From positions 5,730,001 to 5,794,000 of the forward strand of contig NZ_LT607754.1 in assembly GCF_900090285.1 (NCBI RefSeq): 64,000 nt of DNA. The letters are read 5' to 3'. The position numbers were made by a program, and so were the translations under genes. This document shows positions 8,719-17,612 of this stretch, piece after piece (position 1 is the stretch's first letter; every line of letters begins with the position of its first letter). The stretch is from Micromonospora inositola. Its GTDB lineage: Bacteria > Actinomycetota > Actinomycetes > Mycobacteriales > Micromonosporaceae. The notes beneath the pieces are model-generated. The model did no database searches. It was not told the origin of the DNA and saw only the letters and a program-made list of their open reading frames with translations.

Positions 8719-9539
8719 ACCGCGCATTCCGGACCGGTGCCTTCCACGTCGGAATGAGCCTGGTGGCGCTGCTCTGGCTGGCCCCGATCCTCTGGGTCGT
8801 GGTCATGTCGACGCGTAGCTTCGACGACGTCGCCGCCCACGGCGTCGGCAGCCTGCCGCACTCGTTCACGCTGGACACCTACCGGCAGGCGTGGACCGAC
8901 GGCGGGGAACTGCAGGCGCTCATCAACAGCATGCTGGTCACCGTACCGTCGGTGCTGCTGAGCCTGGCCCTGGCCGCGGTCGCGGCCTTCGCCCTCGGCC
9001 GCTACCGGATTCCCGGTTGGCGCACCATCCTGCTGCTCATGCTCGCCGGCAACCTGCTGCCGCCGCAGATCCTGCTCATCCCGGTGAGCAAGTTCACCGA
9101 GCTGACCGGCCTCTACGACACCCTGTGGGCGCTGATCGGCGTACAGGTCGGCTTCGGGCTCGGCTTCTACACGTTCGTGCTGCACGGCTTCATGCGTGAC
9201 CTGCCGAACGAGATCCAGGAGGCCGCCGTCATCGACGGCGCCGGGCCGGCGCAGATCTTCGCGCGGGTCATCCTACCGCTGACCCGGCCAGCACTCGCCG
9301 CCCTCGGCTCGCTCTCCTTCACCTGGATCTTCAACGACCTGCTCTGGGCGATCACGGTGCTGCGCACCGACGACCGGATGCCGGTAACCCCCGCGCTGCT
9401 CGGCCTCCAAGGGCAGTTCGTCTCCTCGTGGAACGTCATCGCAGCCGGCACGGTGATCGCGGCGGTGCCGACCGTGCTGGTGTTCCTCCGCTTCCAGCGA
9501 CACTTCGTGTCCGGCCTCGCGATCGGCGCCGTCAAGTGA
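8715..9539 (+). CDS. ABC sugar transporter permease (MalG-like)
   Basis: 274 residues, six membrane helices, with the second-subunit EAA motif EAAVIDGAGPAQIF near residue 175 and NTFDVVAxHGV-like periplasmic loops (STRSFDDVAAHGVGSLP). It pairs with the preceding permease to form the channel. ATG at 8715 overlaps the previous stop (ATGA) and its own stop overlaps the GTG of the alpha-galactosidase (GTGA), showing tight coupling from uptake to hydrolysis. Confidence 0.92.
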   Translation: MNRAFRTGAFHVGMSLVALLWLAPILWVVVMSTRSFDDVAAHGVGSLPHSFTLDTYRQAWTDGGELQALINSMLVTVPSVLLSLALAAVAAFALGRYRIPGWRTILLLMLAGNLLPPQILLIPVSKFTELTGLYDTLWALIGVQVGFGLGFYTFVLHGFMRDLPNEIQEAAVIDGAGPAQIFARVILPLTRPALAALGSLSFTWIFNDLLWAITVLRTDDRMPVTPALLGLQGQFVSSWNVIAAGTVIAAVPTVLVFLRFQRHFVSGLAIGAVK

Positions 9540-11635
9540 GCGACGCGGGCAACGGTGCGCAGTGGACGCTGCGCGGCGCGCACAGTGAGTACACGGTGGC
9601 CGTACCGGAGCACGGACGCTGGCTCGAACTGGTGGCCTGGGGCCCGCAGGGAGTCAGCGAGGGCCCGTCGCCGGTGGAGTACCGCGGACCCGTACCGTTC
9701 CTGACGGCCGGGGACGCCGCCCCGATCGAGTACGCCACCGATGCGGCCCGCCCGTTCACCGGCGCCGACCTGGTGGTGGAAACCGCCGTCGGCGACCGCC
9801 GGGTCTCCTTCAGCTACGTCGACGCCGAAGGCGACGGCGGGCGGCTGGCCGTGACCTTCGCGGACCCGGTCACCGGCCTGCGTGCGGTCCTGCACTACCA
9901 GGTGCCGGCCGGTACCGACGTGGTACGGCGGTGGGTCGAGCTGACCAACGCCGGGTCGGAGCCGCTGCGACTCGTCCGAGCCGGCTCCGCCGGATTCTGC
10001 GTACCGACCGCGCATGGCGCCCGGCTCAGCTACCAGTGGGGACAGTGGGCCCAGGAGTTCCAGCTCGACCACGTCGACCTCGAGCACGGCGGGTTCACCG
10101 TCGGCAGCGCGCAGGGCGTGCCGGGGCACGCGTACGTCCCCTGGCTCGCGGTCCGGGACCAGGCCGAGCCGGCGGGCTCGACCTGGGGTGTGGCGTTGGA
10201 CTGGACCGGTTCCTGGGAGATCACCGCGGAGCGGGACACCGGCGGCCTGACCCGGGTGCGGGCCGGCCGGCGCCTTGTCGACGGGTCGCTGGACCTGCCG
10301 CCCGGTGGCCGGCTCACGCTGCCGGCGGTCACCGGCGCCTACAGTCCGGACGGGCTGGACGGCCTGGCGCGGGTCTGGCACCGGTACCAGCGCCAGCTCG
10401 CCGGCGGCCGACTCACGCCGCGGCCGGTGCTCTACAACTCGTGGGAGGCAACGTACTTCGCGGTCGACGCGGAGAACCAGCTCGCCCTCGCCCGGATCGC
10501 CGCGGAGATCGGCGTGGAGACCTTCGTGGTCGACGACGGCTGGTTCGTCGGCCGCAACGATGACACCGGCGGCCTCGGGGACTGGACGCCGGACCCGGCG
10601 AAGTTCCCGGCCGGGTTCGACACCTTCATCAAGGAGGTCCGGGCCCTGGGGCTCAACTTCGGGCTCTGGGTCGAGCCCGAGTGCGTCAACCCGCGCTCGA
10701 AGCTCTACGCCGAGCACCCGGACTGGGTCTACGCGATCCAGGGACGGCCGCTCACCCCGATCCGCAATCAGTACCTGCTCGACCTGGGCCGGCCCGAGGT
10801 GGCCGAGTTTGTGCATTCCACTGTGGACAGGCTGCTGCGCCGGCACGACATCGGCTACCTCAAGTGGGACTTCAACCGGCCGCGTACCGAGCCGGGCCGA
10901 GGCTGGGCGGCGGGGACCGGCGCGGGTGGCCGTGTCGACCTCGACGGCGCGCACGTCGCCAACCTGCACCGGATCTACGAGCAACTGCGTCGCGACCACC
11001 CGCACGTGCTGATCGAGGCCTGCGCCGGCGGCGGCGCCCGTACCGACCTCGCCATGGCGGCCCGCGCTGACGTCTTCTGGCCGAGCGACAACACCGGCCC
11101 GCTGGACCGGCTGGCCATCCAGTACGGCTTCCTGCACGCCAACGCCCCGCACCTGCTCAGCTCGTGGGTCACCGACTCACCTGGACTGTTCGACCCGCGT
11201 CCCCGGTCGTTGGCCTTCCGGTTCGTCCTCGCGATGGCCGGGGTGCTCGGCATCGGCGCCGACATCCGGCACTGGGCCCCGGACCAACGCACGGAGGCGG
11301 CGAGCTGGATCGCCCGGTACAAGGAGATCCGGAACGTCATCACACACGGCACGGTGCATCTGATCGGAGACCCGGGACACCCCCGTTGCGCTGTGCAATA
11401 CACCTCCCCCGACGCCGATACCGTGGTGGTCCTCGCCTGGCACACCGGCCGACTCGACGGCACCGGCCTGCTGCCGTCCCGCCCGGTCCGGCTACCACTT
11501 GCCGGCATCGACCCGGCCGGCGTCTACCGGCACGGCGAGCAGCGCTACTCCGGCAGCCACCTCACGGCGGTCGGCCTGCCGGTGCGGTGGACCGCCGAGC
11601 ACGACGCTGAACTCGTCGTGCTCCGGCGGGCCTGA
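9536..11635 (+). CDS. GH36 alpha-galactosidase (cytoplasmic)
   Basis: 699 residues, the usual size of bacterial GH36 (RafA/AgaA-like) enzymes. An N-terminal beta-sandwich domain (to about residue 300) is followed by the TIM barrel: NSWEATYF, FVVDDGWF, FGLWVEPECVNP, the nucleophile motif YLKWDFNR (Asp445) and the acid/base motif FWPSDNTGPLDR (Asp518). There is no signal peptide, so it splits galactose from imported alpha-galactosides inside the cell. GTG start at 9536 overlaps the permease stop as GTGA. It ends just before a strong bidirectional terminator shared with the facing GH27 gene. Confidence 0.94.
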   Translation: MSDAGNGAQWTLRGAHSEYTVAVPEHGRWLELVAWGPQGVSEGPSPVEYRGPVPFLTAGDAAPIEYATDAARPFTGADLVVETAVGDRRVSFSYVDAEGDGGRLAVTFADPVTGLRAVLHYQVPAGTDVVRRWVELTNAGSEPLRLVRAGSAGFCVPTAHGARLSYQWGQWAQEFQLDHVDLEHGGFTVGSAQGVPGHAYVPWLAVRDQAEPAGSTWGVALDWTGSWEITAERDTGGLTRVRAGRRLVDGSLDLPPGGRLTLPAVTGAYSPDGLDGLARVWHRYQRQLAGGRLTPRPVLYNSWEATYFAVDAENQLALARIAAEIGVETFVVDDGWFVGRNDDTGGLGDWTPDPAKFPAGFDTFIKEVRALGLNFGLWVEPECVNPRSKLYAEHPDWVYAIQGRPLTPIRNQYLLDLGRPEVAEFVHSTVDRLLRRHDIGYLKWDFNRPRTEPGRGWAAGTGAGGRVDLDGAHVANLHRIYEQLRRDHPHVLIEACAGGGARTDLAMAARADVFWPSDNTGPLDRLAIQYGFLHANAPHLLSSWVTDSPGLFDPRPRSLAFRFVLAMAGVLGIGADIRHWAPDQRTEAASWIARYKEIRNVITHGTVHLIGDPGHPRCAVQYTSPDADTVVVLAWHTGRLDGTGLLPSRPVRLPLAGIDPAGVYRHGEQRYSGSHLTAVGLPVRWTAEHDAELVVLRRA

Positions 11636-11676
11636 CGCCTTCTGCCCCGGCTGCCGCCGCCGCTGCCTGCGGACGT

Positions 11677-11714
11677 CGGCCGCACCCAGGTGGAGCATCA
11701 CCTGGGTGCGGCCG
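11677..11714. terminator. Bidirectional hairpin between GH36 and GH27 genes
   Basis: Two perfectly complementary 16-nt arms, starting CGGCCGCACCCAGG at 11677-11692 and mirrored at 11699-11714, enclose a 6-nt loop. It lies between two convergent stop codons. There is no long U tract, which is common for actinomycete terminators. Confidence 0.8.
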
Positions 11715-11721
11715 AGCGCGG

Positions 11722-13782
11722 TCAGCAGGTGGCGTTGAGGCCGGCCCAGTTGGCGCGGTCGTTGTAGCCGCCGTCGCCGGCGTCCCCGACCAGGAGGTCG
11801 AGCACCCGGACGCCGGTCAGGTCGACATCGAACTGGCGGATGTCGTCGCGGGTCAGCACGCCGCTGTCGAAGAGGACCCGGCCGTCGCCGATCACCTGGA
11901 AGGTCGACGTGCCACCCTCGGGTCCGACGTTGCGCACCGCGTCGTCGATGCCGACGGTCGCGGTCAGCCGGCTGCAGTCGCCGCCAAGGTAGTAGCGGAC
12001 CGTCGACGGCGACGCCACGCCGAGCCCGGTCGGGTAGACCTGGCCGAGCATGCTGATCGGCGACCAGCCACCGACGCTCAGGTCGACCGTCGGGCTCATC
12101 CACCCGCTGGTGGCACTGATCCACGAGTGGTGCGACAAGACGACATCACCGTCCGGTGGCGCGGGCGCGACAACCACGCCCGTGCTCGTCTCCTGCCGCA
12201 GCCGTCCCTTCCCGATCACGTCGTACGACGTGGTGGCGGTCAGCGTGGCGGCACCGGGAGCGGCGGAGGCCGCAACGGTCACCGCGAAGGCAAAGGTGGC
12301 GGCCTTGCCCGGGGCCAGCAGGACCGGCGCCCGGTCGAGCGAGCGGACCGACCACCCGGCAGGCGCCGCCAGCGTGACCTGCGGCGCCAGCACCGGAAGC
12401 ACACCGTCGTTGCGTACCGCGACCTCGACCCGCGCCACGTCGCCACTGGCGAGCACCGGCGCGGTTCCCTCCGGCGTCGCCTCGCCACCGACCTGCGTCA
12501 CCTGCGGCAAGCCGGCGGTCACGTGCGGAACACCGGGCAGGCCGTGGTTCGACTCGACCCGGAACAGCGCCGCGCCGTGTGCCGCGACCGCGGCGCTGAT
12601 GGTGCCGGCGCTTTCGGTGACCTCGTTGGTCCACGCGTTCTTCAAGGTGAACCGCGAACCGGACAGGCCGAGCGACGAGGCCTCCGTAGTCAGGATCTTC
12701 GGGGAGTCGCCGCGGTTGAGCAGCACCACTGCCCGCGAGCCGTCGGCCAGCCGCTTCACCCACGTCTCCGTCGTACCGGCGGGCCCGACCCGGACGGCCT
12801 GGACACCCGCGCGATCCTGGTTGATCGCCAGCACGTCGGAGTCGGTGAGGATGTCCACTGAGGTCTGGCTGAGCTTGCGGACATCGCTGCCGATCACCAG
12901 CGGCGCGGCGGCCACCGCCCAGAGCGTCATCTGGGTACGGAATTCCTCGTCGCTCATCCCCAGCTCGGGGCCGAGGTAGTCCGGGTCGTTGAAGTGCCCC
13001 GGCCCGGCGACCTCGGGGTGCCGCGCGTTCGCGTCATAGTTTCGCAGCACGTCCTTGAACTTGATATCGCCGACGAAACCCACATCCGTGTAGGTTCGCC
13101 AAGACTGCGCGATCGCCGGCGAGTAGCTCCAGGAGTACGTCGACTGCTGCTCGGCCGGGTAGTTGCCCCAGTCCGGGGAGGTTACCGGGTTGCAGAGGTT
13201 GAAGATGATGGGGCGCCCGCTGGCGTTGTTCCGCAGCGCCTGCGCGAACTCCGTGTAGACGGTCTTCGGGTCGAGGTTCGCGGCGATCCCGCAGAGGAAG
13301 TCCACCTTGACCGCGTCGAACCCCCAGGCGGCGATCTGGTCGGCGTCGCGCTGGTAGTTGCCGTAGCTGCCGAGTCCGCACTTCCCTGGGAGGTACGGCC
13401 CGGCGTCGGTGTAGATGCCGGCCTTCAGCCCCCTGGAGTGGATGAAGTCGACCAGCGGCCTCAGCCCGTCCGGGAAGCGGGACCGGTCGGCCTGCAGGTC
13501 GCCGGCGGCCGTACGTGGCTCCGGGTCCTGCCAGCCGCCGTCCAGCCAGACGATGTCGTAGCCGGCCTTGGCCAGGCCGCGGGCGACCAGGGCGTCAGCG
13601 ACCTCCCGCACGGACTGTTCCGAGAAGTTGCCACCGAGGCCGAAGTAGGTGTTCCAACCCTGGTAGGGCGTGGGACTGAGTACCTGCTGCGCCGCCGGCG
13701 GCGTGCCGGCGGCGTGGGCGGTTGCGGGCACGACCAGCAGACCGGCCGCGAGGGCGATCAGGGCGGTGAGATGTCGTTTCAC
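11722..13782 (-). CDS. Secreted GH27 alpha-galactosidase with NEW3 and NPCBM domains
   Basis: 686 residues. A Sec signal (MKRHLTALIALAAGLLVV, cleavage near AHA-AG) leads a GH27 barrel: QGWNTYFGLGGNFSE, VWLDGGWQ, GIYTDAG, the nucleophile motif VKVDFLC (Asp161), SWRTYTDVG (Asp233 as acid/base by alignment with GH27 enzymes), and AGPGHFNDPDYL. After the C-terminal beta domain (to about 415) come a NEW3 domain (about 430-515) and an NPCBM carbohydrate-binding domain (about 545-686) ending in NATC. It releases galactose from polymers or oligosaccharides outside the cell, complementing the cytoplasmic GH36 enzyme. Its own promoter lies at 13916-13945. Confidence 0.93.
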   Translation of the reverse strand: MKRHLTALIALAAGLLVVPATAHAAGTPPAAQQVLSPTPYQGWNTYFGLGGNFSEQSVREVADALVARGLAKAGYDIVWLDGGWQDPEPRTAAGDLQADRSRFPDGLRPLVDFIHSRGLKAGIYTDAGPYLPGKCGLGSYGNYQRDADQIAAWGFDAVKVDFLCGIAANLDPKTVYTEFAQALRNNASGRPIIFNLCNPVTSPDWGNYPAEQQSTYSWSYSPAIAQSWRTYTDVGFVGDIKFKDVLRNYDANARHPEVAGPGHFNDPDYLGPELGMSDEEFRTQMTLWAVAAAPLVIGSDVRKLSQTSVDILTDSDVLAINQDRAGVQAVRVGPAGTTETWVKRLADGSRAVVLLNRGDSPKILTTEASSLGLSGSRFTLKNAWTNEVTESAGTISAAVAAHGAALFRVESNHGLPGVPHVTAGLPQVTQVGGEATPEGTAPVLASGDVARVEVAVRNDGVLPVLAPQVTLAAPAGWSVRSLDRAPVLLAPGKAATFAFAVTVAASAAPGAATLTATTSYDVIGKGRLRQETSTGVVVAPAPPDGDVVLSHHSWISATSGWMSPTVDLSVGGWSPISMLGQVYPTGLGVASPSTVRYYLGGDCSRLTATVGIDDAVRNVGPEGGTSTFQVIGDGRVLFDSGVLTRDDIRQFDVDLTGVRVLDLLVGDAGDGGYNDRANWAGLNATC

Positions 13783-13915
13783 ATCGGATCCTTTGCTGCC
13801 CGAGCGATCAGGCGTGCCGGCCCGAATTGATCGTGGACGTGGCCCACCACTCCTTGTTGGAGGGTGCGCCGGTAGCCGGACCGGTCATGCCCGCGCGCCT
13901 GTGGATGTTTCCAGG

Positions 13916-13945
13916 ATCCTGCAGCGGGTCACATGCGTGTGTCAA
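13916..13945 (-). promoter_or_regulatory. Promoter of the GH27 gene with a possible operator
   Basis: On the minus strand a perfect TTGACA (13940-13945), an 18-nt spacer and CAGGAT (13916-13921) form a good vegetative promoter, about 130 nt before the start codon. Just upstream, TAATT-N4-AATTA (about 13949-13962) is a perfect 5-bp inverted repeat in an AT-rich patch that stands out here and may bind a regulator. Confidence 0.55.
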
Positions 13946-14034
13946 TATTAATTCCTAAATTATGAGTTACCTGGGGCGTCGCTCCTTCCCGTGCACGCGC
14001 AGGAACGCGACCGAGAAACGCCCAGCGCAGATGG

Positions 14035-15849
14035 TCAGAACCAGGTCTCCCGGGTGTCCAGGGTGGTCCGGTCCAGGCTCTCCAGCAGGTCGAACTGCGG
14101 GCCGGTACGGGGCAGCTCGTGGCGGAAGAAGTACCGGGCGGCCTGCCGCTTGCCGGCGAGGAAGTCGACGTCCGGCCCGTCCGGGGCGCCGGCCGCCTCG
14201 ACGACGAGCAGCTGCTCCAACCACATCCAGGCGATCACGACGTGCCCGACCGCCTCCAGGTAGACGCTGGCGTTGGCCAACGCCAGCTCCGGGTCGCCGG
14301 TGGCCCAGAGCCGGCGGGTCACCACGCCGATCCGGTCCACCGCCGCGCCGAGCTGGGCGGCCAGCTCGGCCGCCTCCCCCTCCGCCTTCCAGGCCCGGCC
14401 GACCGTCGCGCCGATCGTCTCCAGCAGCAGCGCCAGCCCGGCGCCGCCCTGCATGGTGGCCTTGCGGCCGAGCAGGTCCAGCGCCTGGATGCCGTGGGTG
14501 CCCTCGTGGATCGGGTTGAGCCGGTTGTCCCGCCAGTGCTGCTCGACGTCGTAGTCGCGGGTGTAGCCGTACCCGCCGTGCACCTGGATGGCCAGGTCGT
14601 TGGCGGCCAGGCACCACTGCGACGGCCAGCTCTTGGCGATCGGGGTGAGCATGTCCAGCAGCAGGTGGGCGCGGGCGCGGTCGGCCTCGGCGGGGGCGGT
14701 CTTCTCCTCGTCGAGCAGCCGGCCACAGTAGAGGATCAGAGCGAGCGCGCCCTCCACGTAGCTCTTCTGGGCCAGCAGCATCCGCCGGACGTCGGGGTGG
14801 GCGACGATCGGCACCTGCGGGGTGGTGGGGTCCTTGTCGGCGACCGGCCGGCCCTGCGGGCGTTGGCGGGCGTACCCGACGGCCTTGAGGTAGCCGGTGT
14901 AGCCGAGCGCGGTCGCGCCGGCGCCGACGCCGATCCGCGCCTCGTTCATCATGTGGAACATCTGCGCCAGCCCCTGGTGCGGCTGCCCGACCAGGTAGCC
15001 GACCGCGCCGGCCCGCCCGTACGGCCGGTGCACCCCCTCCCCGAAGTTGAGCAGGGTGTTGGTGGTGCCCCGGTAGCCCATCTTGTGGTTGAGGCCGACC
15101 AGCACCACGTCGTTGCGCGGCCCGAGGGCGCCGTCGGCGTCGAGGAGCACCTTGGGCACGATGAACAGCGAGATGCCCTTGACCCCGGGCGGTCCGCCGG
15201 GGATCCGGGCCAGCACCAGGTGGACGATGTTCTCGGCCAGCTCGTGGTCGCCCCCGGAGATCCACATCTTGGTGCCGGCCAGCCGGTACGTCCCGTCGTC
15301 CTGCGGCTCGGCCCGGGTGGCGATGTCGGCGAGGGAGCTGCCGGCCTGCGGCTCGGACAGGCACATCGTGCCGAAGAAGCGCCCCTCCACCATGGGGCGT
15401 ACCCAGGTGTCGATCTGCTCGGCGCTGCCGTGGTTGAGCAGCAGGTTGGCGTTGCCCAGGGTGAGGAACGGGTACGCGGCGGTGCCGACGTTGGCCGCCT
15501 GGAACCACGCGAAGCAGGCGGCGGAGACGACGTGCGGCAGCTGCATCCCGCCGATGGACTCGTCCAGGCTGGCGGCCAGCAGCCCGGTCTGGGCGAAGAC
15601 GTCCAGGGCGGCCTTGACCTGCGGGATGGTGTGCACCCGGCGGCCGTCGAAGGTGGGCTCGGCGCTGTCGGCGGCCCGGTTGTGGGGGGCGAAATGCTCG
15701 GCGGCCACCCGGGCGGCCAGGTCCAGCACGTCGTCGAAGGTCTCCCGGGAGTGCTCGGCGTACCGGGGCCGCTCGGTCAGCCGGGTCACGTCCAGCCAGT
15801 CATGCAGCAGGAACGCCAGGTCCCGACGGGACAGCAGGGTGGACGACAC
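14035..15849 (-). CDS. Acyl-CoA dehydrogenase, large (FadE/DmdC-like) type
   Basis: 604 residues, longer than the 380-residue classical enzymes and matching the group with an extra C-terminal domain. Seen: GTMCLSEPQAGSSLAD (FAD and substrate region), KMWISGGDHELAENIVHLVL, NHKMGYRGTTNT, IQVHGGYGYTRDYDVEQHWRD, and NPIHEGTHGIQALDLLGRK, whose Glu is the expected base. It introduces a double bond into an acyl-CoA using FAD. GTG start at 15849 follows AAGGAGAC. The next gene upstream (AAA ATPase) ends 23 nt before, so they may be cotranscribed. Confidence 0.92.
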   Translation of the reverse strand: MSSTLLSRRDLAFLLHDWLDVTRLTERPRYAEHSRETFDDVLDLAARVAAEHFAPHNRAADSAEPTFDGRRVHTIPQVKAALDVFAQTGLLAASLDESIGGMQLPHVVSAACFAWFQAANVGTAAYPFLTLGNANLLLNHGSAEQIDTWVRPMVEGRFFGTMCLSEPQAGSSLADIATRAEPQDDGTYRLAGTKMWISGGDHELAENIVHLVLARIPGGPPGVKGISLFIVPKVLLDADGALGPRNDVVLVGLNHKMGYRGTTNTLLNFGEGVHRPYGRAGAVGYLVGQPHQGLAQMFHMMNEARIGVGAGATALGYTGYLKAVGYARQRPQGRPVADKDPTTPQVPIVAHPDVRRMLLAQKSYVEGALALILYCGRLLDEEKTAPAEADRARAHLLLDMLTPIAKSWPSQWCLAANDLAIQVHGGYGYTRDYDVEQHWRDNRLNPIHEGTHGIQALDLLGRKATMQGGAGLALLLETIGATVGRAWKAEGEAAELAAQLGAAVDRIGVVTRRLWATGDPELALANASVYLEAVGHVVIAWMWLEQLLVVEAAGAPDGPDVDFLAGKRQAARYFFRHELPRTGPQFDLLESLDRTTLDTRETWF

Positions 15850-15872
15850 GGGTCTCCTTCCGTCGGGCCGGC

Positions 15873-17327
15873 TCAGCCGCGGCGCAGCCCCGCGACGGCC
15901 TCTCGCAGGTCATCCTGGCTGATCGGGCCGGCCGGTGCACCCTCCGTCGCCTCCCGCATCGCCTTGGCCAGCTGCACCCGGCGCAACACCTCGCGGATGT
16001 CGGCGCCGGTCAGGCCGGGGGTGAGCGCGGCCAGCTCGGCCGGGTCGACGTCGGCGGCGAACATCCGGAAGCCGGGTCCCTCGTGCCGCTGGATCAGCTC
16101 CCGGATCATTTTGGTGATGATCTCGGCGCGGCCGGACTCGTCCGGCGTGGGGATGGCGAGCTTGATGTCGAAGCGGCCGGAGCGGATCAGCGAGGCGTCC
16201 ACCCGCTGCGGGAAGTTGGTGGTGGCCACCACGATGACGTCCGGGTTCTCCTCGAACAGGGTGTTCATCTCCTGCTTGAAGATGCCGGCGACCGCGTTCA
16301 CCGCCTGACTGGCGGCGTCCCCGCCCGCCCCGGCGTAGCTGATGATGCTGTCGAACTCGTCGAACAACATCACCGTCGGCTGCCGGTAGCGGCGGGCCTC
16401 ACGGAAGATCTGCTTGATGTTGCGTTCGGAGCCGCCCAGGTACTTGTCCAGGATCTCCGGGGTACGGATCTCCTTGAAGTCGGCGCCGATCTCGTTGGCC
16501 AGGGCCCGGGCCAGCATGGTCTTGCCGGTGCCGGGCGGGCCGTACATGAGGATGCCCTGCGGGCGGCGGGCACCCCAGCGGGCCATCACCCGCGGGTGGC
16601 GGAACGACACCGCGATCTCCCGGAACCGGGCGACCACCTCGGCCAGGCCGCCGACCTGGTCCAGGGTGACGGCCTCGGTTCGCGGCACGGCCGGGACCAC
16701 CGCCGGCGTGGGTCGCCGACCCACGGTGTAGGTGCGGTCGCGCAGCGCCCCCTCGCCGGCCAGCTCGCGCACCACGTGCAGCACCAGGCCGACCATCGCC
16801 CGCAGGTGGGCAGGGCCGGCCTCGGCGCTGGACACGGCCGCGCGCAGGGTCACCGTCCGCCCGCCGTCGGCGCTCTCGTCGTACGCCAGCTCGGGGTGCA
16901 GGCCGTGCGCGGCGGCCTCGCGCAGCGCCGCCGCCCCGGCCAGGTCCTCCCCGGTGCCGACGCCGGCGGGCCTGAGCCCGAGCCGGCGCGACGCCTCGGC
17001 GAGCAGCCCACCGGCGGTCGGATCGGTGCCGGCCAGCCGGCGGGCGAGCAGCACCCCGGCCGGGCCGGCGACGCCCAGGGTCAGCAGCCCGACCGCGCGG
17101 CCGGCGGAGGTGCGGACCTCCGCGTCGAAATGATGCGTGCCGTCGGCCGCCCGCACGGTGAGCCGGACGGCGCGCACCGGGGCGGGGAAGGGGGCGTCGG
17201 CGAGCAGCTCGGCCGGGCCGGCGTCGGCCGCGGCGAGCAGCCCCGCGGCGTCGACGAGGGTCACCCGGGCCCCGAACAGCGTGAAGGTGTCGGCGTCCGG
17301 CCGCAGGTCATGCCCGTTTCCCGTCAT
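15873..17327 (-). CDS. AAA+ ATPase with an unassigned N-terminal domain
   Basis: 484 residues. The first 200 (LFGARVTLVDAAGLL, VGLVLHVVRELAGEG) are not recognised. The second half is a classical AAA+ module: DQVGGL, Walker A GPPGTGKT, Walker B VMLFDEFDS, sensor 1 VVATTNFP, an arginine-finger-like RSGRFD and sensor 2 LTGADIREVLRR. This arrangement resembles single-ring remodelling ATPases rather than FtsH or Lon, as there is no protease domain or membrane helix. ATG at 17327 is preceded by GGAGGG about 11 nt away. It sits upstream of the acyl-CoA dehydrogenase; a functional link is unproven. Confidence 0.85.
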   Translation of the reverse strand: MTGNGHDLRPDADTFTLFGARVTLVDAAGLLAAADAGPAELLADAPFPAPVRAVRLTVRAADGTHHFDAEVRTSAGRAVGLLTLGVAGPAGVLLARRLAGTDPTAGGLLAEASRRLGLRPAGVGTGEDLAGAAALREAAAHGLHPELAYDESADGGRTVTLRAAVSSAEAGPAHLRAMVGLVLHVVRELAGEGALRDRTYTVGRRPTPAVVPAVPRTEAVTLDQVGGLAEVVARFREIAVSFRHPRVMARWGARRPQGILMYGPPGTGKTMLARALANEIGADFKEIRTPEILDKYLGGSERNIKQIFREARRYRQPTVMLFDEFDSIISYAGAGGDAASQAVNAVAGIFKQEMNTLFEENPDVIVVATTNFPQRVDASLIRSGRFDIKLAIPTPDESGRAEIITKMIRELIQRHEGPGFRMFAADVDPAELAALTPGLTGADIREVLRRVQLAKAMREATEGAPAGPISQDDLREAVAGLRRG

Positions 17328-17442
17328 GGATCCCACGTCCCTCCGCCGACGGTGACCTCTCGAAAGTCTGCCAGCCACCCCCGACAGTCGCCACCGCGCG
17401 CCGGAGCCGCCCGGGCCACCGGGAGCACCTTTCATCGACGTA

Positions 17443-17473
17443 TTGACATCTAAGGGCAACTCGTCGGTAACAT
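17443..17473 (+). promoter_or_regulatory. Probable promoter of the secreted lipase gene
   Basis: TTGACA at 17443-17448 and TAACAT at 17468-17473 are separated by 19 nt, slightly long but acceptable. They lie 140 nt upstream of the lipase GTG in the 285-bp gap shared with the divergent AAA gene. Confidence 0.5.
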
Positions 17474-17612
17474 TCGCCCACCTCGGACGACGTGGGTCCC
17501 CCCGAACCCGTGTCGTACCCCCTCCGAGGTGCCGAACAGGCACGTGGACGGCTCGTGGGCGGCCCGCCGGCCGGCGGCGCCTCGCCCGTCTCCCCCGGAA
17601 GGACCCACCCCC

